Origin: Limosilactobacillus oris
GTDB taxonomy: Bacteria > Bacillota > Bacilli > Lactobacillales > Lactobacillaceae
DNA length: 64,000 nucleotides
Assembly (NCBI RefSeq): GCF_025311495.1
Contig: NZ_CP104398.1
Coordinates: forward strand, 1 to 64,000
Reading direction: 5' to 3'
Positions within the stretch are counted from its first letter, which is position 1. Each line of letters begins with the position of its first letter. The notes below the pieces were generated by a model, which ran no database searches, was not told where the DNA came from, and saw only the letters and a list, made by a program, of their open reading frames with translations. This document shows positions 1-12,184 of the stretch, one piece after another. The position numbers were made by a program, and so were the translations under genes.

Positions 1-190
1 GATAGCGCTTCCGGCAACCATGCGGGTCGAGCGCTTTTCGCCGATTGAAATGCAGGCGGGTGGCTACGTAAAGCCCGCAACCCAGCGGTTTTATTCGCGG
101 AGTGGGCGGTGTCGCTACCGCCTGGTAATTCAGATGGCACGGGGGGAATATGATGTTAAAAAAGACGAGGGCATTCGTGATGACGGATAG
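1..190 (+). CDS. comGD: Competence pseudopilin ComGD, C-terminal part (5' end outside window)
   Basis: Frame 2 is open from the window edge to a TAG at 188-190, giving about 62 residues that end ...YDVKKDEGIRDDG. The peptide contains a GRCRYRLVIQMARGEY stretch like the C-terminal beta-strands of ComGD minor pseudopilins. It overlaps the next gene by about 40 bases, as is usual in comG operons. ComGD is a minor pilin of the transformation pseudopilus, assembled at the membrane by ComGA/ComGB. The call rests mainly on position directly before comGE-comGF-comGG-like genes; the N-terminal prepilin signal lies outside the window and cannot be checked. Confidence 0.7.
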   Translation, partial: IALPATMRVERFSPIEMQAGGYVKPATQRFYSRSGRCRYRLVIQMARGEYDVKKDEGIRDDG

Positions 191-434
191 CATTTTAGCA
201 CTCCTAATCATTAGTATTGGTTTGGGATCGTTAGCAGTCTGCCAAGTCCAGTTGCATTATCAACAACGGCAGCATTTAATTAAGCTGATCGCGGCCCGGT
301 TACTAAAAGAGGCTAGTGATGGTTACCGAATTCAACATCGCCAGACGGTCATTGACCGGGCTGGCTATCACGCGGTCGCGGGCTCTAATCAGGCCGCAGT
401 GTGGTATCAGGGACGGTTGGTGATTCGACTATGA
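150..434 (+). CDS. comGE: Minor competence pseudopilin ComGE-like protein, 94 aa
   Basis: Short protein with a prepilin-like N-terminus: a basic leader (MLKKTR), then A|FVMTDSILALLIISIGLG, a hydrophobic helix of about 20 residues. The residue before the cleavage point is Ala rather than Gly, and position 5 is Asp rather than the usual Glu, so it is a divergent class III signal. It starts inside the upstream pseudopilin gene after a GGGGGG-type ribosome-binding site and ends in an ATGA overlap with the next gene, so it is translationally coupled. Probably a minor component of the DNA-uptake pseudopilus; identified by order and signal rather than by close sequence recognition. Confidence 0.65.
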   Translation: MMLKKTRAFVMTDSILALLIISIGLGSLAVCQVQLHYQQRQHLIKLIAARLLKEASDGYRIQHRQTVIDRAGYHAVAGSNQAAVWYQGRLVIRL

Positions 435-859
435 AACGGTCGGCTTTCACGTTAGTTGAATGTATTGGGTCCTTGCTGGTGACCAGCATGGTGGTAGTGT
501 TAACGGGCTATGCCTTAACCGCGGTTCGAACGACAAGTCGGCCATCTTTGGACCGTGCTACGGACTGGATAATTTGTCTCCAGGAGCTGGAATCGCCAGA
601 CCACCGGTTCGCCCTCAAACGGGCTGAGCGTTACCAGCTAGAACTGTGCGACTTGAACCAGCGGCGAATTTATGAACTATGCCTGCGGGATCGTTTGTAT
701 CTCCGCGCGCCTAATGGTGGCTATATGCCAATCTTTAGTAATATTAGGGGCGAACAGAGTGCCTTTAAGCGGTTAGATAGTCAGCGGGTTCATGTTACTG
801 TCGTGCGAACCAATGGTCAAAAATTAGAAGGGGTTGTCTGCTTTGAAAAGGATCGGTAA
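431..859 (+). CDS. comGF: Minor competence pseudopilin ComGF, 142 aa
   Basis: Starts at the ATG of the ATGA overlap with comGE. An upstream in-frame start at 401 exists but would lengthen the leader unnaturally. The N-terminus MKRSA|FTLVECIGSLLVTS is a good prepilin peptidase substrate with Glu at position 5, followed by one transmembrane helix. The rest is a soluble pilin domain containing ...ELCLRDRLYLRAPNGGYMP..., fitting ComGF. Role: minor pilin in the membrane-anchored pseudopilus needed for DNA binding and uptake. Expression in relatives depends on competence regulators; no competence box is visible because the operon promoter lies upstream of the window. Confidence 0.75.
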   Translation: MKRSAFTLVECIGSLLVTSMVVVLTGYALTAVRTTSRPSLDRATDWIICLQELESPDHRFALKRAERYQLELCDLNQRRIYELCLRDRLYLRAPNGGYMPIFSNIRGEQSAFKRLDSQRVHVTVVRTNGQKLEGVVCFEKDR

Positions 860-1028
860 CCGTCACCAGGGCTACGTTATGATTACCAGCCTAGTGGTAC
901 TTAGCTGCATTTGTATAACACTAATTTTTCAGTACCACTATTATGCGACTCAGTATCAATTGGAGAAGCAGCTGACCGATGAGTTAGTACTCCGGGCACG
1001 TCAAAATTTAAGCCAGAAAATCCGGTGA
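834..1028 (+). CDS. comGG: ComGG-like small pseudopilin, 64 aa, last gene of the comG operon
   Basis: TTG start overlapping the end of comGF by 26 bases. The product has a basic leader with HQG|YVMITSLVVLSCICITLIF, i.e. a Gly-Tyr cleavage point and one membrane helix, then about 35 polar residues. Position 5 is Thr, not Glu; as far as I recall, ComGG proteins often lack the Glu. It is short for ComGG, so either this lineage has a reduced form or the function is only approximate. The next gene is separated by about 85 bases with a weak promoter-like TTGCAA at 1050, so the comG operon probably ends here. Confidence 0.5.
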   Translation: MSALKRIGNRHQGYVMITSLVVLSCICITLIFQYHYYATQYQLEKQLTDELVLRARQNLSQKIR

Positions 1029-1114
1029 GTGGAAAGCGTTATCTTGAATTTGCAACGGAGAATCGGTAAACTGTTAATGTAATGTTTGTCATTAATTAGG
1101 GGGTGACAGGGACA

Positions 1115-2119
1115 TTGCAACAAACACCACAGAAATTGTTTGAACTCTTTGATCAGGGGACTGAAATCCTGCAAGCGGCTTTGCGGAGTTCGTACCTTGA
1201 CGCCATGCTGGAAAACGCGGAAAACGTGATTGACGGCCGGGTGGCGGTTGAAGATGGGGTGCCGGACAAGAAAACGGTTGAGCAGCTAGAAAAGCTCTAT
1301 CAGGAAATGCACCTGAAAGACGCTCCGGCTGAAACCATTCGTCAGGTCCTTCAGCTGAGCTTTTTAAAGGTGATTCGTAAGGACGCTATCCAGGCCAACC
1401 ACCAGATGACGCCAGATACCATCGGCTTCTTAATGGCGTTTTTGATTGAGAAGATCAGTAAGCTTGATCGGCCTTCCACGATTTTCGACCCCGCCGTCGG
1501 AACTGGTAACCTTTTGACGACGATCATCAACCAGCTCCAACAAGCCAGTGCTGAGCCAATTCATGGCTACGGAATTGATAATGATTCGGCAATGCTGGAA
1601 GTGGCAAGCGCTAGTGTAGCCCTCCAAGGATTAGACGTGGATCTTTTTCACCAGGATGCGATTAATGCGCTGGATATTCCGGAATGTGACTTGGCGGTGG
1701 CGGATTTGCCGATTGGCTATTATCCGCTGGACCAGAACACCAAAAACTATAAAACCCGGGCTCAAAAGGGTCATTCGTACGTTCATCACCTCTTGATTGA
1801 ACAAGCGATGAATTACTTGCGGCCGGGGGGCTTTGGTGTGTTCCTGGTTCCAAGCAACCTCTTCCAAACGAAGGAAGCCCAACCGTTTATCCAGTGGATG
1901 CACTCTGTCGGCTACTTACAAGGTTTAATTAACCTTCCGGCGGAGCTATTTGCCAACCAGAATGCCCAAAAGGCCATCCTGCTCTTGCAACGTCATGGTG
2001 GCAAGAGCAAGCAGGCGGTCAAGGTGCTCCTTGGCGAATTTCCATCGTTTAAAAAGCCACAGGAGTTCAGTGCCTTTATGCAGGAAATTGACCAGTGGGT
2101 CCAGACAAACTTAAATTAA
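1115..2119 (+). CDS. YtxK-type class I SAM-dependent methyltransferase, about 334 aa
   Basis: Resembles the N6-adenine methylase-like proteins encoded between comG and ackA in Bacilli (Bacillus YtxK). An N-terminal helical region of about 90 residues precedes a Rossmann methyltransferase domain with motif I FDPAVGTGNLL (about residues 124-134) and an acidic loop GIDNDSAM. The motif IV position reads ADLPIGYYP, not the DPPY/NPPF of active adenine methylases, so DNA methylation should not be assumed. I prefer the TTG at 1115, well placed after AGGGGG at 1098-1103, over the GTG at 1103 inside that site. The substrate is unknown. Confidence 0.75.
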   Translation: MQQTPQKLFELFDQGTEILQAALRSSYLDAMLENAENVIDGRVAVEDGVPDKKTVEQLEKLYQEMHLKDAPAETIRQVLQLSFLKVIRKDAIQANHQMTPDTIGFLMAFLIEKISKLDRPSTIFDPAVGTGNLLTTIINQLQQASAEPIHGYGIDNDSAMLEVASASVALQGLDVDLFHQDAINALDIPECDLAVADLPIGYYPLDQNTKNYKTRAQKGHSYVHHLLIEQAMNYLRPGGFGVFLVPSNLFQTKEAQPFIQWMHSVGYLQGLINLPAELFANQNAQKAILLLQRHGGKSKQAVKVLLGEFPSFKKPQEFSAFMQEIDQWVQTNLN

Positions 2120-2136
2120 TAAAAGGAGACAGTTTT

Positions 2137-3333
2137 ATGTCAAAATCAATTGCAGTTAATGCCGGAAGCTCAACATTAAAGTTTAAGCTCTTTGATATGC
2201 CCAGTGAGGAAGTAGTTGCTGAGGGAACCATCGAGCGAATTGGAGAAAAGATGGGTCATGCTAAGATTAAGTATGCTGGTCAAAAGCACGAGGACGACCA
2301 ACCATTTGCTGACCACGGGGCCGCAATCAAGTACCTGCTTGATCAGCTGATTGCTTTGGGAATTGTTAAGAACTACGATGAGATTACCGCCGTGGGTCAC
2401 CGGGTAGTTGCCGGTGGTGAATACTTTAAGGATTCTGCCATTATTGACGACGACGTAATTGCAAAAATTGATTCTTTAGCAGAATATGCCCCACTGCATG
2501 ATCCGGCTGAACTGATGGGAATTAAGGCTTTCCGGAAGGCATTACCAAACGCATTCGCAATTGCTGTTTTTGATACATCATTCCACGCGGAAATGCCGAA
2601 GAAGAACGCGCTTTACAGCATTCCTTACGAATGGTACAAAAAGTACGGTGCCCGGAAGTACGGTGCCCATGGTACTAGCCACCGCTATGTTGCTACCCAA
2701 GCTGCGAAGATGCTGAAGAAGCCATTGGAAGATCTCAAGCTGATTACGATGCACATTGGTGCCGGTGCTTCTATCACGGCCGTTAAGAATGGGAAGTCCT
2801 TTGATACTTCAATGGGCTTCACGCCGCTGGCCGGGATTACAATGGCAACCCGTTCCGGGGATGTTGACCCTTCACTGGTTGCTTTTGTTGAAGGAAAGGC
2901 CGGGTTATCCTCCGATGAAATGATTGATGCCTTGAACCACAAGTCCGGGTTACTGGGAATTTCAGAATTATCACCGGACATGCGGGACATCCTTGCCGCT
3001 GCTGATAAGGGAAATGAAAAGGCACAATTGGCGTTGGATATTTACGTCAACCGAATCAAGCGTTACATTGGTGCGTACATCGCCGAAATGGACGGAGTGG
3101 ACGCCATTGTCTTCACCGCTGGTGTTGGTGAAAATAGTGCCCCAGTTCGGAAACTTGTTACTGACAACCTGGACTGCTTCGGCATCAAGATTGACCAGGA
3201 AAAGAACCAGTGCCATGGCGTTGAACGGGATTTGTCGGCTGCCGATGCTAAGGTGAAGACCCTGTTGATCCCAACTAACGAAGAATTAATGATTGTTCGC
3301 GATATCGAACGCTTGAAAAAAGAAGCTAACTAG
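2137..3333 (+). CDS. ackA: Acetate kinase, 398 aa
   Basis: Catalyses acetate + ATP = acetyl phosphate + ADP; in heterofermentative lactobacilli it runs toward ATP with acetyl phosphate from phosphoketolase. It shows the family signatures: N-terminal VNAGSSTLKF, VFDTSFH, HGTSHRYV, and the nucleotide-binding HIGAGASITAVKNGKSFDTS followed by GFTPLAGITMATRSGD. Length equals the usual ~400 residues. The ATG at 2137 follows AAAAGGAGACAGTTTT; the open frame extends 14 codons upstream but has no ribosome-binding site there. It begins 17 bases after the ytxK stop, the conserved ytxK-ackA arrangement, and is followed by a terminator. Confidence 0.97.
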   Translation: MSKSIAVNAGSSTLKFKLFDMPSEEVVAEGTIERIGEKMGHAKIKYAGQKHEDDQPFADHGAAIKYLLDQLIALGIVKNYDEITAVGHRVVAGGEYFKDSAIIDDDVIAKIDSLAEYAPLHDPAELMGIKAFRKALPNAFAIAVFDTSFHAEMPKKNALYSIPYEWYKKYGARKYGAHGTSHRYVATQAAKMLKKPLEDLKLITMHIGAGASITAVKNGKSFDTSMGFTPLAGITMATRSGDVDPSLVAFVEGKAGLSSDEMIDALNHKSGLLGISELSPDMRDILAAADKGNEKAQLALDIYVNRIKRYIGAYIAEMDGVDAIVFTAGVGENSAPVRKLVTDNLDCFGIKIDQEKNQCHGVERDLSAADAKVKTLLIPTNEELMIVRDIERLKKEAN

Positions 3334-3388
3334 GCTTAAACTATGACCGGGAATTTACCGGCTATACGAAAATGTTAATTAAAATGGA

Positions 3389-3425
3389 GGCTGGGAAGAA
3401 ACGAACCGTTTTTCCCAGCCTTTTG
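3389..3425 (+). terminator. Rho-independent terminator of ackA
   Basis: Arms GGCTGGGAA (3389-3397) and TTCCCAGCC (3412-3420) form a perfect 9-bp stem with a 14-base loop, followed by TTTTGT. It lies between the ackA stop and the next ribosome-binding site. Confidence 0.85.
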
Positions 3426-3445
3426 TCTAATTTAGGGGTGGTTTG

Positions 3446-4054
3446 ATGCAATTTGTAACAGCTGACACGCATTTCTTTCACAGTGAGCTTCTGGGCGTGG
3501 ATAAGTTTGCGCCGCGGCCATTTCCAGATGTCGCGACAATGAACCAAACGATTATTGATAACTGGAATGCTAAGGTTGGTGAGCACGATATTGTTTACCA
3601 CCTTGGTGATATCGCCCTCTATTTTACCAAGCCGCCGCGGAAGGCGTACGAAGCAGTTGCCGACGTGCTAGGACAACTCCATGGGCGGTTAGTGCTGGTG
3701 AAGGGTAACCACGATAACCGGGCCCTATTCAAGTACCTGGCCGCGCATAATTTTATGGTTGACGGTCACCCTAAGTATGAATTTCATGATGTGGGGGTAC
3801 TTTTAAAGTACAACCACCGGCAGTACTACTTGACTCACTACCCAATGATGCTGGGAATTGCGCCGCAAATTATTAACCTGCATGGGCATATTCACCACTA
3901 TGCGGTGCCGGTAAAGGAAAATATTAATGTGGGAATTGATGCGCCGGAACTTGATTACCTGAACCCGCGGCCCGCTTTTGGCGCTCCCGTAAACTTTGCC
4001 GAAATTGAACAAATGATTGTCGCTAAGGCAGTCGATTTGGAGAAGCAACGATGA
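3446..4054 (+). CDS. Calcineurin-like metallophosphoesterase, 202 aa
   Basis: All metal-ligand motifs of the phosphoesterase superfamily are present in order: TADTHFFH (D-x-H) at the N-terminus, HLGDIA (GD), LVKGNHDN (GNHD), LTHYPMML and LHGHIHHY (GHxH). It belongs to the short bacterial 'phosphoesterase or phosphohydrolase' group; the physiological substrate is unknown. The ATG at 3446 follows TAGGGGTGG; the TTG directly before it is in frame but unnecessary. It stands alone after the ackA terminator and about 50 bases before yutD, with which it may be co-transcribed. Confidence 0.85.
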   Translation: MQFVTADTHFFHSELLGVDKFAPRPFPDVATMNQTIIDNWNAKVGEHDIVYHLGDIALYFTKPPRKAYEAVADVLGQLHGRLVLVKGNHDNRALFKYLAAHNFMVDGHPKYEFHDVGVLLKYNHRQYYLTHYPMMLGIAPQIINLHGHIHHYAVPVKENINVGIDAPELDYLNPRPAFGAPVNFAEIEQMIVAKAVDLEKQR

Positions 4055-4106
4055 GCTTTATGGTGTAAGATAGAGGAGTTAAATCAATCCAAAAGAAGGT
4101 GACAGG

Positions 4107-4652
4107 GTGAACCGGGCAAAAATTCAAGATTATATTGACCAGCGGGAAGAGCAACGAGCGGATCTTTATCACTATGAAGCGACGGATGAGAAGCACTTCC
4201 AGCTGAACGGGCATGCATATGAGCTCGTGAAGGAGTACCGGCACGCCTTTGATGGTGAGGAATTTGCCAAGCGTTTTAGCAATATCCTCAGTAAGTATGA
4301 CTACATTGTTGGTGACTGGGGATATGAACAGTTGCGGTTAACGGGCTTTTATGACCGGCAAAATCCGCTTTATAATCCCGAACATGGTGTTGAAACAATT
4401 GAGGATTTCCTGTATGAGGACTGCAATTTCGGTTGTGCCTATTTTATTGTCCATAATGACAGTGTGCATCTCCCTCGTCAGCATCGGCGACGGAAACGCC
4501 ACTCACGGGAGCCGGCAATTAAAGAACGGCGGCGGAAAGCTAATCAACCAGTTGTTAAGCACCGGCGCAACCAGCACGCTAAACGTGTGCGAACGGGAAA
4601 ACACCAGCAAAAATTTGTGATTCGCTCACGGAAACAAGGAGACAAGGATTAG
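4107..4652 (+). CDS. yutD: YutD family protein with a long basic C-terminal tail, 181 aa
   Basis: The first ~125 residues match the small YutD family (DUF1027), whose conserved core here includes YDYIVGDWGYEQLRLTGFY and FLYEDCNFGCAYFIVHN. The role of the family is unknown to me. The last ~55 residues are unusually basic (repeated HRRRKRH, ERRRKA, KHRR, RSRK), roughly doubling the length of Bacillus YutD and suggesting nucleic-acid contact. The start is a GTG after AAGAAGGTGACAGG. Its stop is two bases before the next ATG, so it is coupled to the HAD phosphatase gene, an association (yutD-yutF) also seen in Bacillus. Confidence 0.8.
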   Translation: MNRAKIQDYIDQREEQRADLYHYEATDEKHFQLNGHAYELVKEYRHAFDGEEFAKRFSNILSKYDYIVGDWGYEQLRLTGFYDRQNPLYNPEHGVETIEDFLYEDCNFGCAYFIVHNDSVHLPRQHRRRKRHSREPAIKERRRKANQPVVKHRRNQHAKRVRTGKHQQKFVIRSRKQGDKD

Positions 4653-4654
4653 TA

Positions 4655-5431
4655 ATGACCGCTAATTACCAAGCATATTTTATTGACCTCGACGGCACTA
4701 CCTACAAGGGGAAAAAACGGATTCCAGCCGCGGCCCGGTTTATCAAACGGCTCCAGTCGGCCGGGAAGCAAGTGTTATTTGTAACGAACAACAGTACCAG
4801 GTCACCCCAATTTGTTGCCGATAACTTAGCCCAAAACCATGCTATTAACGTGGGCCCTGAAAATATATACACAACGGCACTGGCAACTGCTGACTACTTA
4901 GACCAAGTTGCCGGGGAACGACGGTCGGTATACGTAGTGGGGGAAAGCGGCCTCCGAGAGGCTTTAGCTGCGAAGGGGTTCAAGGACGATGATCAGGATC
5001 CGGACTTTGTTGTAGTAGGCTTGGATTCCCATGTTACCTATGAAAAGCTGGAGAAGGCGGTACTATTGATTCGGGCCGGTGCAAAGTTTATTGGCACGAA
5101 CGCTGATAGCAACCTTCCTAACGAACGAGGGATGGTTCCGGGAGCGGGCTCACTTGTTAAGTTAGTGGAGTACGCAACCCAACAAAAGCCGCTGATGATT
5201 GGCAAACCCGAAAAAATTATTATGGAAATGGCATTAAAACGAGTTGGTTTAACTACGGCTGATGCGGTGATGGTGGGGGATAACTACCATACGGATATTC
5301 AGGCGGCAATTAACGTTGGAATGGACAGCCTGTTAGTGTACACGGGCCTTTCCCGTCCAGCTGAAGTTGAACAAGAAGAGATTCAACCGACATATACGGT
5401 GGCGACTTTAGATGATTGGCAGATTGACTAG
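4655..5431 (+). CDS. HAD-IIA family sugar-phosphatase (NagD/YutF-like), 258 aa
   Basis: Begins with the HAD motif I IDLDGTTYKGKKRIP; carries motif II LFVTNNSTRS and a C-terminal MVGDNYHTDI with the catalytic acidic pair. Length and the GKPEKIIMEMALK stretch fit the TIGR01457 group of HAD-IIA phosphatases, which act on small phosphorylated metabolites; the exact substrate cannot be read from sequence. It starts 2 bases after yutD and overlaps the next membrane-protein gene by 20 bases, so yutD, this gene and the DUF1461 gene form one operon. Confidence 0.87.
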   Translation: MTANYQAYFIDLDGTTYKGKKRIPAAARFIKRLQSAGKQVLFVTNNSTRSPQFVADNLAQNHAINVGPENIYTTALATADYLDQVAGERRSVYVVGESGLREALAAKGFKDDDQDPDFVVVGLDSHVTYEKLEKAVLLIRAGAKFIGTNADSNLPNERGMVPGAGSLVKLVEYATQQKPLMIGKPEKIIMEMALKRVGLTTADAVMVGDNYHTDIQAAINVGMDSLLVYTGLSRPAEVEQEEIQPTYTVATLDDWQID

Positions 5432-6044
5432 TCGAAGAGCAATCCTGATTACGCTAGTATGTATTATTAGCGTGTTTAGTGTTGCTCTTTTTATTACGAT
5501 TAATGTTTCACCATGGTTCATTTCGCATCCTGGATCATTACAAGTCAGTCGAAACGGAATAAATAGTGATTACCGGCGGCTGCTTGCTTACCTTGAGCTC
5601 CCAGGAAACCGGTTAGTGTTAGAGCGGATGCCGCTCACCGTTGCGGCACGGGGCCACTTTGCTGATGTGAAACGCTACTTGCTGCTTAATGAGCTGGTTA
5701 TGGTAGTTAGTACGTCAGCTGCTTGCATACTTTTGCAAAAAGAAAAACGGCGGCAACAACTTTGGCAGTTGCTGTCACCGTTAACGTGGGGGATGAGCAT
5801 CTTAGCGGTTATTTTGACAATGATGCTGGTTAACTTTCCTAGTTTGTTCATTACCAGCCATTACTGGCTCTTTGCTAAGATGGACTGGGTGTTGAATCCG
5901 CGGGTGGACCCGATTATTTTACTGATGCCGCTGAGCTTTTTTACAAAGCTGTTTATAGTTTGGGTGAGTTTAGTCTTTTTCTTCCTCGCGGTACTCTGGG
6001 GATACCTCCACTTCGCCACTGGACTTACCAAATTTCGACTTTAG
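5412..6044 (+). CDS. DUF1461 (TIGR01906 family) integral membrane protein, 210 aa
   Basis: Four or more predicted membrane helices: residues ~9-30, a central ~95-115 segment, ~125-145 and ~175-200, with an extracellular-looking stretch (residues 32-75) between the first two. The arrangement matches the TIGR01906 family found in this operon position in lactobacilli; its function is unknown. The start codon lies inside the upstream HAD gene (20-base overlap), so translation is coupled. The last 25 codons (from 5970) are antisense to the last 25 codons of dedA, an unusually long convergent overlap. Confidence 0.8.
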   Translation: MIGRLTSRRAILITLVCIISVFSVALFITINVSPWFISHPGSLQVSRNGINSDYRRLLAYLELPGNRLVLERMPLTVAARGHFADVKRYLLLNELVMVVSTSAACILLQKEKRRQQLWQLLSPLTWGMSILAVILTMMLVNFPSLFITSHYWLFAKMDWVLNPRVDPIILLMPLSFFTKLFIVWVSLVFFFLAVLWGYLHFATGLTKFRL

Positions 6045-6659
6045 GAAACCGAAAATTGCTGGGAGCAGGGTTACAAAGATAATCCCGAGAATAATTACCG
6101 AGAAGTGTTCTTGAACAAAGGGCAGGTTTCCAAAGAAGTAGCCTGAACCACAGCAAAGGATTACCCAAGCTAAGCAACCAGTGATACTGTATGGGATAAA
6201 GCGGCGGTATGGAAAGCCAGATCCTGCCGCAGCAAAGGGGGCAAAAGTTCTAATGATTGGCATGAACCGGGCAAGGATGATTGCGGGCGCACCGTGCCGC
6301 TCAAAGAAGGCTTCCGATTTTGCTAGACTTTCTTTATTAATCAGTTTGCCAAAGAGCGAGTGATTAGAAAGAGTCTTGCCGATTTTATGACCGATTAAGA
6401 AGTTCAGTGAGTCACCACCCAGGCAGGCGATTAAGAAAAGCAGGGCAAAAATCCAGATGTTGAGGTTATAACGGGGGTCAGCAGCAATCGCACTGGCAGC
6501 AAACAGCAACGAATCCCCAGGAAGAAACGGCATGATTACCGCTCCAGTTTCAATGAAGATAATTGCAAACAGGATTAGGTAAGTCCAGTCGCCAAACTGA
6601 TTTACAATTTGGATGATGTGCGTGTCGATATGTAATATAAAGTCGATCAGTGTAGTCAA
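5970..6659 (-). CDS. DedA family membrane protein, 229 aa
   Basis: Typical DedA/SNARE-associated (VTT) protein: N-terminal hydrophobic helices, FIETGAVIMPFLPGDSLLFAA (conserved acidic and Pro-Gly-Asp signature) near residues 35-55, then FFERHGAPAIILARFMPIIRT with the conserved Arg, and two C-terminal helices. Family members are linked to undecaprenyl-phosphate or lipid flipping and envelope stress; a C55-P role would suit a Gram-positive cell but is inference. It starts with TTG after AAGGAG at about 6667-6672 on this strand. The hydrophilic tail (residues ~205-229) is encoded antisense to the DUF1461 gene. Confidence 0.88.
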   Translation of the reverse strand: MTTLIDFILHIDTHIIQIVNQFGDWTYLILFAIIFIETGAVIMPFLPGDSLLFAASAIAADPRYNLNIWIFALLFLIACLGGDSLNFLIGHKIGKTLSNHSLFGKLINKESLAKSEAFFERHGAPAIILARFMPIIRTFAPFAAAGSGFPYRRFIPYSITGCLAWVILCCGSGYFFGNLPFVQEHFSVIILGIIFVTLLPAIFGFLKSKFGKSSGEVEVSPEYREEEKD

Positions 6660-6868
6660 CGATATTCTCCTTTTCTTATAGCTAGTTAACAGTGATGAAG
6701 TTTAGCAGGAAATCTGCGCCTTGTGAAGATAGCAGGGACAATATTAGGATAAACGTAATAAATCTGAAATGTTTGAACTTGGCGAATAGTTCGCTATCAG
6801 TCCACTTTTAGGCCCTGAGTCTGGTGGAATTGTTGCTAAAACTTAGCCGATGTTCCACGATAATGAGC

Positions 6869-6903
6869 AAACACTAAATGATCGTTCATTATTTAGTGTT
6901 TTT
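6869..6903 (+). terminator. Hairpin with T-tract upstream of the rRNA promoters
   Basis: AAACACTAAAT (6869-6879) and ATTTAGTGTTT (6891-6901) form a perfect 11-bp stem with an 11-base loop, followed by T5 and G. It would stop plus-strand transcription, yet the only plus-strand gene upstream ends at 6044 and dedA lies between on the other strand. It may insulate the rRNA promoters from read-through, or end an unannotated RNA. Confidence 0.7.
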
Positions 6904-6930
6904 GACTAGTAGCTAAGGTTCAAAATGTTG

Positions 6931-6959
6931 TTGACAGTAATTGGTAATTCTTGTATAGT
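6931..6959 (+). promoter_or_regulatory. rRNA operon promoter P1
   Basis: TTGACA (6931-6936), 17-base spacer, TATAGT (6954-6959). Near-consensus sigma-A promoter, first of three in tandem before the 16S gene. Confidence 0.8.
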
Positions 6960-7002
6960 AATTAACGTTGTCAAACGGAATAAGCAGCTTTGAAAAAAGT
7001 CG

Positions 7003-7031
7003 TTGACATCGTTTTGACAGCATGATATATT
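7003..7031 (+). promoter_or_regulatory. rRNA operon promoter P2
   Basis: TTGACA (7003-7008), 17-base spacer, TATATT (7026-7031). The second strong promoter, 72 bases downstream of P1. Confidence 0.85.
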
Positions 7032-7081
7032 ATTTAAGCTGCTTGTTTGAGAGCTAACAAATAATTGCTTAAAATTAGTTG

Positions 7082-7111
7082 TTGACTTGATAGTGGTAGC
7101 TGTGATAAAAT
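7082..7111 (+). promoter_or_regulatory. rRNA operon promoter P3 (extended -10)
   Basis: TTGACT (7082-7087), 18-base spacer, TGA-TAAAAT (TAAAAT at 7106-7111). The TG one base upstream makes an extended -10. Spacing from P2 is close to that between P1 and P2. Confidence 0.7.
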
Positions 7112-7143
7112 ATAAAAGCTGTCTGATGACAGCTTGGTAGACC

Positions 7144-7168
7144 TTTGAAAACTGAACAAAGTTTCGAC
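7144..7168 (+). other. 5' half of the 16S rRNA processing stem (boxA-like leader)
   Basis: The 25 bases from TTTGAAAACTG to TTTCGAC pair almost completely with 8879-8903 just after the 16S gene (GTTGAAACTTTG... TTTTGAG), allowing G-U pairs. This is the expected RNase III stem around precursor 16S. The CTTTGAAAACT part also resembles an antitermination boxA region, and it recurs before the 23S gene. Confidence 0.75.
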
Positions 7169-7275
7169 AAATCAAATGTGTAGGGTCTTCGGTCACTTCG
7201 GTGATTGAAGCAAAAACATTTGCGAAGTCAATTCGCTTAATTAATTTGAAATAGAGCTATTCAAGTTCTTATATT

Positions 7276-11978
<4,703 letters not shown>

Positions 11979-12001
11979 AGGCAAAGCGGAAAGGTTTGTT
12001 G

Positions 12002-12031
12002 GAAAGGGATAGATATTGTTTAGTTTTGAGA
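12002..12031 (+). other. 3' half of the 23S rRNA processing stem
   Basis: The region GATAGATATTGTTTAGTTTTGAG pairs with 8926-8952 in the spacer before 23S, with a few G-U pairs, giving an RNase III-type stem enclosing the whole 23S gene. Confidence 0.7.
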
Positions 12032-12061
12032 GCGCAAGCTCTCATCTCGGAAGAGATGAAG

Positions 12062-12178
12062 TGTGGTGATGATGGCTTGAAGGATACACCTGTTCCCATG
12101 CCGAACACAGAAGTTAAGCTTCAACACGCCGAAAGTAGTTGGGGGATCGCTCCCTGCGAGGATAGGACGTTGCCACGC
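12062..12178 (+). rRNA. 5S ribosomal RNA
   Basis: 117 bases from TGTGGTGATGATGGC to GTTGCCACGC, with complementary ends and the conserved CCATGCCGAACACAGAAGTTAAG segment. It lies about 80 bases after 23S and is followed within 7 bases by the first tRNA, so the tRNA array is co-transcribed with the rRNA. Confidence 0.97.
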
Positions 12179-12184
12179 GTTTAT

